64,000 nucleotides of DNA, taken from contig VXAZ01008187.1 in the NCBI GenBank assembly GCA_013399875.1, forward strand, positions 202,692 to 266,691, read 5' to 3'. The position numbers were made by a program, and so were the translations under genes. The notes under the pieces were generated by a model. It was not told where the DNA came from. It made no database searches and saw nothing but the letters and a program-made list of their open reading frames with translations. This DNA is from Gymnorhina tibicen (taxonomy: Eukaryota; Chordata; Aves; Passeriformes; Artamidae). Of the stretch, positions 11,461 to 23,600 are shown in pieces; positions within the stretch are counted from its first letter, which is position 1, and every line of letters starts with the position of its first letter.

Positions 11461-14456
11461 AACTACATGTAATGAGTTGCACTTTAACAAGCTGCTTCAT
11501 ATTAGACCAGTGTACACCAGTTAAAATCAAAACAACATCATACTACATGAACTCAGCGTCATTGTTTTCTGCTATTTCTTTCTACAGGATAAATTTTTAA
11601 AATGCCATTTCAAAAAGAAATCAGTGCATATACTACAATATTAAAAATCCAGTGTATTGTTAAAAAATGCTTGTGAGATTGAACATAGTCATGATAGATT
11701 TAACTTAGAGGATAGATCTAGCTAACTTCTTGTTAGTTTCTTTTCCTATTTTGTTTTTCCCAGTTTTATTTCTGGGGGTATTTGGAGTTGATGCAGTTCT
11801 GCTGAAATAACATCAAACTTGTTACAGTCAAGCAAAACTCTGCAATCTTGTCTTAGAATTTTAGTGAGTGTAAAGCCTTTTGACAGGACTTGGGACCATG
11901 CAATAATCCTAAATTAATACCCAAGCATGTATTTCCCTATTTCCTCCTAGCCACACTGGTGGTTGTTGCAGGGATTTGTCTTCTGCTCATGCTCTGCTTT
12001 TTGATGTCTAAATGGGAATTAATATCTTCATTAATAAGTAGTGAATTTGTTAGTGATGTTATGCATTTGTATAGAATACAGCAAGTAGGTTTTCTGATCT
12101 CTAGTCCCATGCCATACTAACTGGGTATGATTCATATCGAAATCCAGCAGTGAATATTGCCTCTTCTCAGTTCCCATGGCAGTGCTGTGACCACATAGCC
12201 AAATGCTGCCAGGTGCATTAGCTACACATTCCAAAAATTAAAACAGATTTGCAGGCATGGAGGAGATGAAAAATAAAATTGGCATGCAGTAATTTTGAGG
12301 ATACGGAATTCAATAAGGGGACACTATCTAAAAGTCGTGTGACTTCATACACAAAATGCACATTATCCTTAATGGCACATAATAACAGTGCAGATATATA
12401 ATAAGCACAGACCTCTATAGACAGTAAAATTATCATCTCAACTAAAAAAAATGGTTGGTAACATAAATACACTTCAAAAGATTCAGAAAGAAAACGAGCT
12501 ATTAATGTATGCCTTAATGAGTATTTTGGTTTATTTTCTCAATTTAGAAGTTCTAAATTTATATTCTGTCTTTAATCATGACAACATCACCAGACTACTC
12601 CTTCTGTCTATGACTTAGTAGGATATAGTGGTTTTGGTGCTGGAAGATCTAAAATTGTGTACCAGATATTACTTTAAGAGAATGTATGTTCTAGTTTCAG
12701 CAGATATTTTCCACCTAAATACTTGATGTGCTTGGGTAACTTTTGGAAACAGGTTTTCTGAAAATTACAGTAGTCTTCTGAAGTGGAATTGGCAAATATG
12801 TGACACCTCAGGGTGCATCAAAAGTAGTTCAAGATTGGGATATGCACTGGAATTATAACAGCCTACAAGGAAATTGATTCCTTCCCCCTCCCCGATCTGC
12901 TTTTGGTAGTGTCTGGGTATGATGCACACAGAGCTGTTGATTGCCAGTCATTGCACACCTGCTGTCAGTCAACTCTCAGTCTCCACAGACGTGGTTCAGC
13001 TGTAAATAGGAGCTGACGACCAGTCTGTAACCACCCTTTTCCAGTTCCCTCTTCTGGCACATCACATCCATGGGGAGGAGTGTCAGCTACTGCCAGCAGA
13101 AGTAACAGCAGAGACATCAGCAACATAAGGTGAAAGATTCAGTAGTAACATCAGGTTTGTTCCTTCTACTGGGCTTTTATCCAAATAAGCAAGAGCTAGT
13201 TCCTCAGTGAGCTGAGTAGTCAGCACACGCCTGAGCTGTTTTTAGTCCACAGCAAACATCTCTGTCAATCCTGAGTATTTCAGCTACTTCAGCACTCAAC
13301 CATGTTCTCTAATACCCTGTACCAGAAAACCAACTTCCCTTGACAAAAGTGCAACAATTTGAAATCTCTTCAATAACTAAGTAATGCAGATGAACTGCAT
13401 TATACTTAAATAAAATCTTTTAAAATTACTTGTACAAAAAATTGGATTTCAACTTGCAAATTGAAACACCTTTTTAAAAGAAGATGCAGAATTAATTTAC
13501 AGCACTGGAACTTTAACATACTTTCAAACTACGTCAGCAGTACCACTTACAAATGGGAGTACAAAGACCATCAATCTTAGAATATACACTAGTGCTAATG
13601 TCACAGATGATTCACTAGAATGCTCAAGGCCAGATGACTCACTGCCTCATCTTTTCTGTATATGGAAAATTCTCAGAACACCTATACACCTGATACATAT
13701 TAAAGATACTTGATGTCAGTAGTTTGTATAATTTGAAAGCTGTTAAAGAATGTATAGAAATATTGATACAGTTACTTAACATTTTGACTAAAAAAATTAC
13801 TCCCCAACTGTCAGTATTAAACTCCAAGTTACCATCATAACTGTCTTCTCAAGTGCATATCCATTTCTGCTGCACTTTTCAAGAGACAAAAACCAATAGA
13901 CCTCATAGCTTCTATGTGGTCAAAGCTGGGAAAGGTAGAATTTTGAATTTGGAATACCTCAGTCTGATCATGTATATCATACTTGCATTTGTAGTTACAA
14001 GGTAACCTTTTTGTGAAGAATATTCATGGGACAAAAGATTCTTTGCTGAATTCATATTGGCCATTACAGGACTAAATGCTAATAGGGATTAATAAGATCT
14101 GATTTTCTGATTTCTGTGGAAAGTTAATAGTGACTGTGTGCCAAAATTTCACTTAAATCCTTGCATTTTTCCTTTATTTTATGACCTACTTTGATATATT
14201 AGAATTAATAAAGAGTGAGTTTTTTTAAAATGCATAGGAAAATAATAACCTTCTAATTTGCAGACGCTAAACCTTTTTTTAAGAGTTATGAGTTGCTCCT
14301 TATTTGCTTTCCTAGTAAAGTTTCGCAGATCTCCTGGAAATCTTTGTTTATTTTAATTACTTTATTACCATTTTCTAAGTTGTTAGACAGTAACAAATTT
14401 CCTCAAAGAGGAAAAAGAGAAGGATATCACCTGCATTTAAAATATATTGATATGGG

Positions 14457-14488
14457 TATATATTGATAATGCAAATTATCAATATATA
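14457..14488. repeat. Perfect 14-bp inverted repeat with GCAA loop
   Basis: The left arm TATATATTGATAAT (14457-14470) and right arm ATTATCAATATATA (14475-14488) are exact reverse complements around GCAA. The site sits in an AT-rich stretch (14440-14525) with further ATATATTGA repeats. It could extrude as a cruciform, or it may simply be an AT-rich microsatellite product. Confidence 0.8.
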
Positions 14489-14655
14489 TTAATGTACATA
14501 ATCTACATTGAATATATATTGAAAATGAAAAAAATTCTTTATTAAGGAAAAGAACTTTATCAGAAGGGAATATGTTTTTCTCTACTAAGGCTTTTGTTCA
14601 TTTTTTGATTTGAAAAGCCACAACTTGATGACTCATTGTGAATGGCCTAGCTAGC

Positions 14656-14671
14656 CTAACTGCAGGTAAGT
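14656..14671 (+). other. Candidate recursive splice site in RYR3 intron 1
   Basis: CTAACTGCAG is joined directly to a perfect GTAAGT (junction 14665/14666). The sequence thus offers a branch-like CTAAC, a CAG acceptor and a consensus donor back to back. The polypyrimidine tract is poor, which lowers confidence. Function is inferred only from the juxtaposed motifs. Confidence 0.25.
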
Positions 14672-15785
14672 TACAGAAGCAGTTGTTAATGACCTTTTAC
14701 TGCTAACCAGAGTATAGTTGCTATTTCTTGTCATAGTCGAAGCTATTTCTTGTCACAAGCAATAAGCTGTAACGTTGTATCCACTGGTGCCTTGCTACTG
14801 AAAAACACCAACTTTGAGAGAAGCTGAACAAGGAAGTGCGGACTTTCTGTGATTTATTTGAAATTCAGGAAGCCTGATGGTATGTGGAAAATTCTAGATT
14901 CACTCAGAGCATGTAAATTGAATTTCATGGCAGAAGTTTGTTTTTGTTAGAAAGACCCATTTTTTTCTACCAGGGATCTTCCCAAGCCAGCTTCTCTCAA
15001 GGTTGACCTTAGGCTTAAATAACATCACTGACGAAATAAGGGCCTGTTTATAAAGCTTAACTTGCCAATAAAAGTGGTAATATGACCTTTCTTACCCTTG
15101 CCAATATGAAGACCATTTAGAATCATAAATCACAACACTCTAAAGGGTGAAATGTGTTCACCACAACACAAAAAATGGAGGGGGAGAGGGGGGAGAAATC
15201 TGCAAGGAAGAAAAAAAAGATGAAAGAAGTGATATTCTGTTAAAGATAGTCCATGACATCCGTAGACCATTTCTAGTGCTATTTAGAAAATTAATCACAT
15301 TATTACATGGTTCTATCATGTGTTCATGCAATTTAGCTATATCCTGATTAATTTACTACTTTTGTTTTTTCACATCTATGTCTCTTTTCTTTGTTTTTCT
15401 AAAACAAACTAGTCAGACAGCCAATGATAACATGGGAGTTGATGGAAGATTATCCCAGCCTCAGGCTACTTCCAGGCAATATCAGTTAACAATATCCAGT
15501 CTCTTTATTTCTGTGCATCCCTTGAAACTCCAGCAATAGGAGTAACACCCTATCAGCAGCTGTATCAGAACACCAGAAACAGAAACCAGTTTCTGTGTAC
15601 TCTGTTTTCTCTTTCTATCATTTCTTAAGCCAGGGGTTTTCACAGCAAACTGGTGCTTGCAGTTGTTACAGTAGAAGTCACAGAGCTATTCCTCTTAAGT
15701 GCAGCTGCAGAAGACAGAGGCAAAGACACAGTTATTATTTTCTGGAAACTAGGAATAGGAAATCAGGAAGAAGTTCTTCAAAGAA

Positions 15786-15971
15786 AGGGTGATTGGGGAT
15801 TGGAATCGGCTGCCCAGGGAGGTGGTGGAGTCACCATCCCTGGAGATGTTTAAGGAAAGGCTGGATGTGCCACTTGGTGCCAGGGTCTAGTTGACAAGGT
15901 GGTGTTTGGTCATAGGTTGGACTCAGTGGTCTCAAAATTCTCTTCCAACCTAGTTGATTCTGTGATTCTGT
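15786..15971 (+). repeat. CR1 LINE 3' end, sense
   Basis: Runs from GGTGATTGGGGATTGGAATC through GGCTGCCCAGGGAGGTGGTG, the GGAAAGGCTGGATGTG block and the CATAGGTTGGACT block. It finishes with TTCCAACCTAGTTGATTCTG and TGATTCTG units, the CR1 terminus. This subtype carries the TTGACAAGGTGGTGTTTGGT signature. It is 5'-truncated, with no coding potential. Confidence 0.92.
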
Positions 15972-17465
15972 AACCTTGTATAAACTTGGCAAAAATAGTG
16001 AGCTTTTAGCAGTGCTGAGTTAGCTCCCATCTGACCATGTCACCATGCAGGTGTAGTCTTCCTTGATTGAGGTGGTGTCTCAAAAATAACTTATACCTCC
16101 TTTTGTTCAAGCAGACATTTATGTAGTCAGGATTCTTGGTACACATGACCATTGTTTGGATTTTTTAAGGTTGTTGGTTTGATTATAGGATAATTGCATA
16201 TTGATTTGTAAGCATTTGGGGGGTGGGGAACATGTGCAAGGTGAACAGTTACAATATTTGCAGAAATGCTGTCTTAGACAATGCTGGGCAATGCAATTCT
16301 GTCCTAAAATAGAGGTCTGAAGCAATGGCAACACCTGTTTCTTCCCAAGTATTTCTTCCCCTGTTACAATATTCTATATGCGTATTCACTCTGGTAACTT
16401 TCTGTCTAGTACATACATAGTTTGTATGGCTCTTGTGACTATTAGTTGTGCTTGAATCATTGGCTGCAGGTCTTGTCTTCAGCTGTTTACAAGTTAGTGT
16501 AATGTCCATATGTAGAACTTGACAAAATGTTATAGCTATGTGTAAGAGTCAGTTGCTGGTAGTTATATGTGGTGAGAGTGTACGGTCGCTAAATCATAAT
16601 TGGGAGGTAAATGTTCTAAATGTGAGAGCCTGTAGATGCATAAAGGGAGCATCTCTGGTTCAATTTAAGAAAAAACCAATTAGACATTTAATTTCTATGC
16701 CTTTTATATCAAGATTTGACTCAGCATTATAGAACTAGAACAACCACTCGTTATGTTGCAATGAGAAGCAGTAATTTCAGCCCAGTGATCTAATGATGGC
16801 CAAATTTGAAAGAATTATCTTAAACCATCTCAAGTGAGCCATGATTAAAACCCATATTTTAGCATAATTAATGTGCTTTGAAGGACTCTCTTAATGTTTG
16901 CAGCTGTTATTCAAACTGTGGTGTTAATCTAAGAAGGCAAAATAGTACCTGTGATGTAACACAAATATATAGACTATCTGGGCAAGAAACTTTTTGCTTT
17001 GCTTTCTTAAAAATATTTGAGTTGTTTTGATTTTGATTCTGTTGCACCCAGATTCTTTTTGTATACAAACACAAGAAAACAGGGCATTCTCTGACACAAA
17101 GAACTTACCTTGATTTGTGGAAGAACAGGCTGCAGATGAGTACACAATGAAAGTATGGTTAGTATGAATAGGAGTCATAGTGTATTTGAAATGTTACACT
17201 ACAAAATGAAGTGTTAAATAAAAGTTAAATGAAACAGGTGAAACCACAAGAGTAAACAAACAAAAAAACCCCAAACAAATCAGAAAATGCTAGTGGGTTA
17301 CCTCTGCAGGGAGTTACCCTCTGTGGGAGATGATAGATGACTGCCCAACCAAAATCAAAACCCAACCCCTAACTTGAATGTTTTATAGATGGACATTTGT
17401 GATTGGTACCACAAACTTAACAGAAATGGAATTTGCTTGATTGAAGGGATGGCAGCTAAAGTAAG

Positions 17466-18211
17466 TGTTGCAAAATGTGGAATATTCCCTTAAGAAAGGA
17501 TGTTCTTTGATGTTTGATCTTTGTATACTTTCAAGCCTAATCAACAAGAAGGGAGATTTAATCCATGAAACAGAGAGCAGCTAACAAGCAAGCTCTAAGT
17601 GATGCCCATGAGTTAGAAACACAAATTACTTGTTGGTAGAATTGCCTTGTTAAGATACAGAGCTGGACATGCTTCAGCAATCTCAGACCTAGGGGGAGGT
17701 TAACAAGGCTTGGGAAGCAGGATGCCCACTGGAAGTGGACACAAAGAAGAATGCAGAATTTATAGACCATCTGGCAGAGCTCCCAAGATAAGGAAGAAAC
17801 CAATAAACACAACTCAGCCACTGTGCTGAAATCAGCTCCAACTGCCTAAAAGGTCCTTCTGGCAGGGGGAGATTGAGACCACTGGAACAAGAAACCCACC
17901 ACCTCAAAAGAAGAGAAAGCCTGAGCATGTGGAGTAATCAGCGTGGGAAATGAGAGAAGCATTAACCAACAGTAGATAGAATGCTAGTTAATAAGAGAAC
18001 TATGCAACTTGCAGCCAATGAACACTAATTCCTTAGTTTGCTAAAATGTACAAATAGTAAAAATTTTTGGTGGTTGCTGTGCTTGATTTGTGGAATACCA
18101 GCAGACACCCAGGCTTGCATAGCTCTGAAATAAATAATCAATGTCTCTCTCAAGTGTGTAATTATTGGCTTGTTGCGTATCGGGAAATGAATTTGATTTT
18201 TGCTGACAACA
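17466..18211 (+). mobile_element. Possible solo LTR of an endogenous retrovirus (ERVL-like?)
   Basis: The segment starts TGTTG and ends CAACA, the short inverted termini expected of an LTR. A CCAAT motif lies at 18014-18018, and an AATAAA polyadenylation signal at 18129-18134 is followed by a T/G-rich tail, the usual U3-R-U5 order. No internal retroviral region is attached. The flanking bases (GTAAG left, GAAGG right) do not form a clean target-site duplication, so the boundaries and the LTR call are tentative. The 3' part (about 17900-18190) looks most LTR-like. Confidence 0.45.
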
Positions 18212-19966
18212 GAAGGATGAGTTGTAAAAGATAAAATTATTTAATAGGATAGGTAAAGACTAAGGTAAAATTATCCCACTGAGATGGATTTATTTTTGTT
18301 TGACAAGAAGGTTAATTATATCATAGTGATAAAGAAAAGGGAAATATGGGGATAGAGTTGACTAGGGAGAAAAAGGATCTTTATATTCAGTCACTGTGAG
18401 GTACATATTAGTAGTGAATGTTCTCAAGGAGAGACTGACACACCAGTTCATATCCATTTCCCCTTTAGCTCTACCTGAGGGCATAATAAACAGAGTGAGA
18501 ACAACTGTCCTTCTGTGTCTTGTTGTTTGAGGTCATTAAAAAAAAATCAAGGAATTATAAGAAAAGGCGGGCTTTTTATTAATTTTGATATGCATGACTT
18601 GCCAGAATTGTGGGTCTTACCAGGAGTTTGCTTTGTCTTAATGGAAAATGGCAAATAGTTAGGCGTTTTTTTCCTTCAACTTCAAAGTGGAATCTACATT
18701 CAGTCATAAGCAGGGCTGCATTTTCTTAAATATGGAAGGAATACAACAAACAGATAAAGATACTTTGCTGATAGCACTGAAATTTCTCTGTCATTACTCC
18801 TCAAAGGCCATCTTCATAGGTTCTTCTTCAGGCTTGTTAAGTCACTGAGACTTTCCAGTCTTTTTGTTCACCTTATTTTTACTACATAGCATTCATCTGA
18901 ACTGTCTTTTCTCAGATTAGTCCTGCATTTGCTTTCAGTTCATGTGGAAACATTTCTTTATGCATCACAAGAACAGTGGACTGGGAAGAAATTTTTTGAG
19001 TCATGGAATCCATTTTGAACTGAAGTTCAATTTTAGAGCTAATTATAACTTTCTCCTGATGGTTTTATCAAGGTACCAATCCACTGATCTAGTAATTTTC
19101 CTTCAGTTTTTCAGCTTAAATATTTTTATGTATTTACAGATTTTTTTCATGTGTCCCAACTGTAACTTATCAATGTATTTATAAAGAAGAATTCTATTCC
19201 CTCTCCATTTTGTCTTTTCTGGAATAAGTAAGCTGGGTTTGTTTAGCTTACTTTCATATGACTGGCTGTTCAGTTTCCTTACAATTTTGTTTTCTCTTGT
19301 TTATACTCCTGCTGTCTCACTCTCCTTTAAACATTGGTGACAACCACTTCTTGGACATTAACATAGTAAATTCCTCTTTTTTGGCCAGGACTTGCTCACC
19401 TTCATAGCAAGACCATAGTGACATAATAAAGAATATAAATTCAACCTAGACACCAACCTAAAAAAAGAAAACAAGCTATGTATCTAAACCTCTTATGAAG
19501 GCTGCAAATTCTCTGACTATGTTAGTAAAAGGAATAGCCACAGTGAGTTCTCTAGCCTTGAGACAAAGTGGAAGTATACAGCTTACATGCATACAGCTAA
19601 ACTAATTCCCCAGGGTATTAGCTGTATTGCCTATTGGAAATAGTCCCTGACCTGCCAAGGTTTATTTTCTGGCAAGACTCTGGTTGGTACAGGGCAGTAT
19701 ACTTCCTAGGTTCCTGCTGAGTATGGTCTTCTGTCAGTGCTGTCTCTCTGCGCTAAGAGAAACTGGTGAAATATCAGGTGCTCAGGTAGTCACTAGTCTT
19801 TATTCACATTGGCATCAGTTAGAAAGGACTGTAATACTCCTTTTGATGCTCTCAAGAGTATTTTTTTTTTCAGTATCACATTTTAGTTTTGAAGGAAATT
19901 TAATTTTAGTTCAGAAAGAAGTAGTTCCAGAAATATGCTTTCTCCTTATAGCACCATAGGAAAGAA

Positions 19967-20620
19967 CCATAGAATCATCAAGGTTGGAAAAGACCCTTAA
20001 GATTGGCTCTAGATGTATGTTAAGCTAGAACAGCTCTGTTCATCACTAAACCATGTTTCATCCATGAATCTTTTAAATACATCCAGGGATAGTGTCACAA
20101 CCACTTCCACTGGCAGCAAATCTCAATGCTTGACAAAACTTTCAGTGAAGAAATTCTTCCTACTATCCAATCTAAACCTGTATTGGTGCATCTTGAGGCC
20201 ATTTCCTCTTGCCCTCTTGCTTGCTACTTGGGAGAAGAGACTGATTCCCACCCCAACCTACTTTCAAGGAGCTGCATAGGGTTATAAGGTCTCCCCTGAA
20301 CCTCCTTTCCTCCCAGCTAAACAACCCCAGCTCCCTCAGCCACACCTGTAGTCCTTTCACCACCTTTTTGCCCTTCTCTGGACATGCTCCAGCACCTCTT
20401 GTAGTGAGAGGCTAAAAACTGAACACAGTATTCAAGGTGCAGCCTCACCAGTGCCAAGTACAGGGGGATGATCCTGCTGGCCACACTATTTCTGATACAA
20501 GTCAGGATGCCATTGACTGTCTTGGCTGTCTGAGCACAGTCAGATCATGTTCAGACAGCTGCTGACCAACTCCCCCAGGTCCTTTTCCACAGGCAGCTTT
20601 CCAGCCGCTCTTCCCCAAGC
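19967..20620 (-). repeat. CR1 LINE 3' portion, antisense
   Basis: Starts with the antisense terminus (CATAGAATCATCAAGGTTGG). It then carries the TCACTAAACCATGTTTCATC block, the GGCCATTTCCTCTTGCCCTC block, GGTCTCCCCTGAACCTCC, TGGACATGCTCCAGCACCTC and CCCAGGTCCTTTTCCACAGG. The copy is about 650 bp, 5'-truncated, and its frames are broken. Confidence 0.93.
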
Positions 20621-23600
20621 AGTTTGTTAACAGATTATGTGTTACCACTGAATGACTTAGTTCTTCTAACAGTGTTTACTCACCCAGCTTAATATTGTAT
20701 AAGGCACAGGACTTTATCAGAAGTGTGCCCTCTGAGACAGAATCAGCCAGAGAAAGAGTCCTTAGTGCTGATTCAGAGGAAAAATTTAGGAATAGCACTG
20801 TAGTTGTCTATAAGCCAAAACTCTCTAAATCAGGCTTACAGTTGTAGCTGGATTTCTGTTCACTGAGAGAACTATCCTCGAGTAGCAGGAATGGCATTCC
20901 TGATCATTGAGTTTATGAAGAATAAAGTGTGATAGCCCTAATGTTAATTGCCTTGTGCTCAGGAAGCCCATGGTGAAAACTTGTATCCAAGCTAGAACAT
21001 ACAATCAATGTGCATTAGAGAAGAACTAGAGCTAACCGTTATACTTCAACAGATAATAGAGTAGTTCATTTTAAAAATTCCTTAAAAAACTTGACTATTT
21101 CTTCATTACCATGGCTTTAGAGCTGGAATATCCTCTTTTCTTGGAGTATGCATTAATTAGGTCTGAGACAAAATACAAACATATTCACAAAAGTCAGTGT
21201 CATCCCCAGCTACTGAGAGGTAATTTTTATAGCAGTAATCCTCTCAGGCATGGGGATCCCTTTTACATTTTCAAGTTCAAGAGTAGAAATGCAGTTCCTA
21301 CAAAGAAAGGGAAAGATCGAAGTCAGCATTCTTTTGTATTTTTTATTGTTTGGTTGTTGGTGGTGTTTTTTTACATTCACAGTTAAACCAAGCCCCTCAG
21401 TTCACTTGGAACCATTGTTGATAATAAGGAAGTGCAATAATAGGGTGAAGTCTTCCATTGCCCGAGAAACTTACCTGCAGTTCTCAGTCAAAGATTTCTA
21501 AATTAGAAAGGCTATGGCTGAAATATTCAGTAAAAGCCTATAAAAATCCCTCCCTTGAGCTTCCACTTGCAGGTAGAATTTAAGTGACCTAATAAAGCCT
21601 GAAAGTGGTGCAGTGTCATTTATTTGTCTGCCTGTGCACTTCCAACAAATGTTTCAAAATGCTGTAATTTTTTTCTGTGGGAGTCTTAGCTCCATGGTAA
21701 CCATATCCAGTTTAACTCTTTAGGAATCTTATTACTGTAGAGAAATCTTATCTAATGATAAAATCTTCTCCAGTCTTCTTTTGACGGTCTTCCTTTCCTT
21801 CCTAACTTCCCCCAAGCAAGGTTTTTTTAAGTGTGGATGCAACTGATCCTCTGGTGTAGGATGACATCATTTCAGAATAATTGTTCATGTTTTCCTCACG
21901 AACAAGAAGAGAACTACAGGGTTAGGACAAAGTAATACTAAGATGATGAGTCAGTCTGTAGTCTCACAATTTGCAGGAACAGTACCATTGCCATGTTTGA
22001 AGTTCAGGACGTGGGAAACAAAGTATTATGAGTATGGAAATATTCTTGCATGAATTGATGATGAAATAATTGTGACCTTTAAAAAAGAAACAGTGCTGTG
22101 ACAGAGAGGCTCTGTAAGTTACATAGGAGTGCCCATTCTCTTTATTAGCATAAGATAAATTTTGAAGGGAAAAGGTGACAAATTCTTATGAATCATGTTG
22201 AAGTAAAAGTCTCACATTCAGAAAGAATAAAACACACTAGAGAATACAGATTTTCTAATATGAAATGTACAAGGGTTCTGCACTCCACCCCACTGCAAGA
22301 GATATAACATAACCTTTGAGCATTTGAAAGTTTAGGAAGAAGTTTCCAGAACAGTTTTAAGATAACTGACTTATTCAGATTTGCATGGTAAATTGTGGAG
22401 TGTACAAGGAGGGGGAAGGTTGTAAATATTTACCACTTTCCTCAAAGCAACAGGGTTCGTTTTAAACCACAGTGACATATCAGAAGCTAGACCACTGGTT
22501 TGACTGCTTCTGAAATAATTTGATCCAAAACCTAATGATATATATTTTTGTGGATATCAGATATTTGCAGTCAGCTGTCTGTGTATAACCAGGGAAACAT
22601 GTCTCATGATGAAGTCTAATGTCTGGTGCATGCTGAATGTAGATTTTATTGCTTCTCTTTCTATATATCTGTTTTCTCTTAAGCAGAAATCAAGTGTTGG
22701 CAGTCTAAGAGGACATTAAATTAATCTCATATTAGTCCTTCTGGTTACACTTCCATTTGACTTTCACTGTATTATTACTTAGTCATTATAACGAAGCCAT
22801 AGTGAAATCCTGACAACTTGCCGGAGACCTTGACATCCCTCTGCATTGAAATAAACCGTATGCTACTACTCTATAGGAGTCACAAGAGTGGTATATTTTT
22901 TTGTTGTAATTGTTATTCAGAATTAGTCTTTTCTTGTTAGTCAATGACATAGCTGTAAAAAACAGGCACAGCTTGAAAACTGCACACATTTTATTATAGC
23001 TGAAATTGTTTTGTTGTTTGCTTGCATCACCAGTCTTTAATGGTACTAAATGCAGTACTCTCAATACTGCATCTTTAAGAAATGTCCCACTTCTGGTTAC
23101 CTGGGTCTTACTAAACACACAAAAAGCTATTTTTCTGAATTATTGGTTGCCTCTACCTCATGTTGCTTAGAAAATACTCAGAGAGTATGAATCACCCTCC
23201 TAGTTAAAACCGTAAGTTAGGAAAACGTAAGATTCAATGCCCCCTAGAACTGTGGCACCAACCATTTGCTAGTGAAGGAAAACCAATCACAAGTCCTACC
23301 AGACAAGCTGCATGAACTGGTGGGCAGAAGAGGAGTCTCCACTCACTTCTGTTTGTCAGGAACGGCACATTTGAGGGAAGTTGTGGTTGCAGTCCCAGGA
23401 CCAGGGATATATATATATTTAACACTTAAAATGTAAATGCAATGTATATTATACTCTCTGTTGCCATCACTGACCAAAAAACTGCAGGTTAATTTCACAG
23501 AATCAAGCCATACTTCTGTTTTTTTCAGGATCTTGCACTTCAGAGTTATGCTTTGTTAAATTAACTTAAATATCTTTGTGCTAAATACTCAAAGTAGGCT

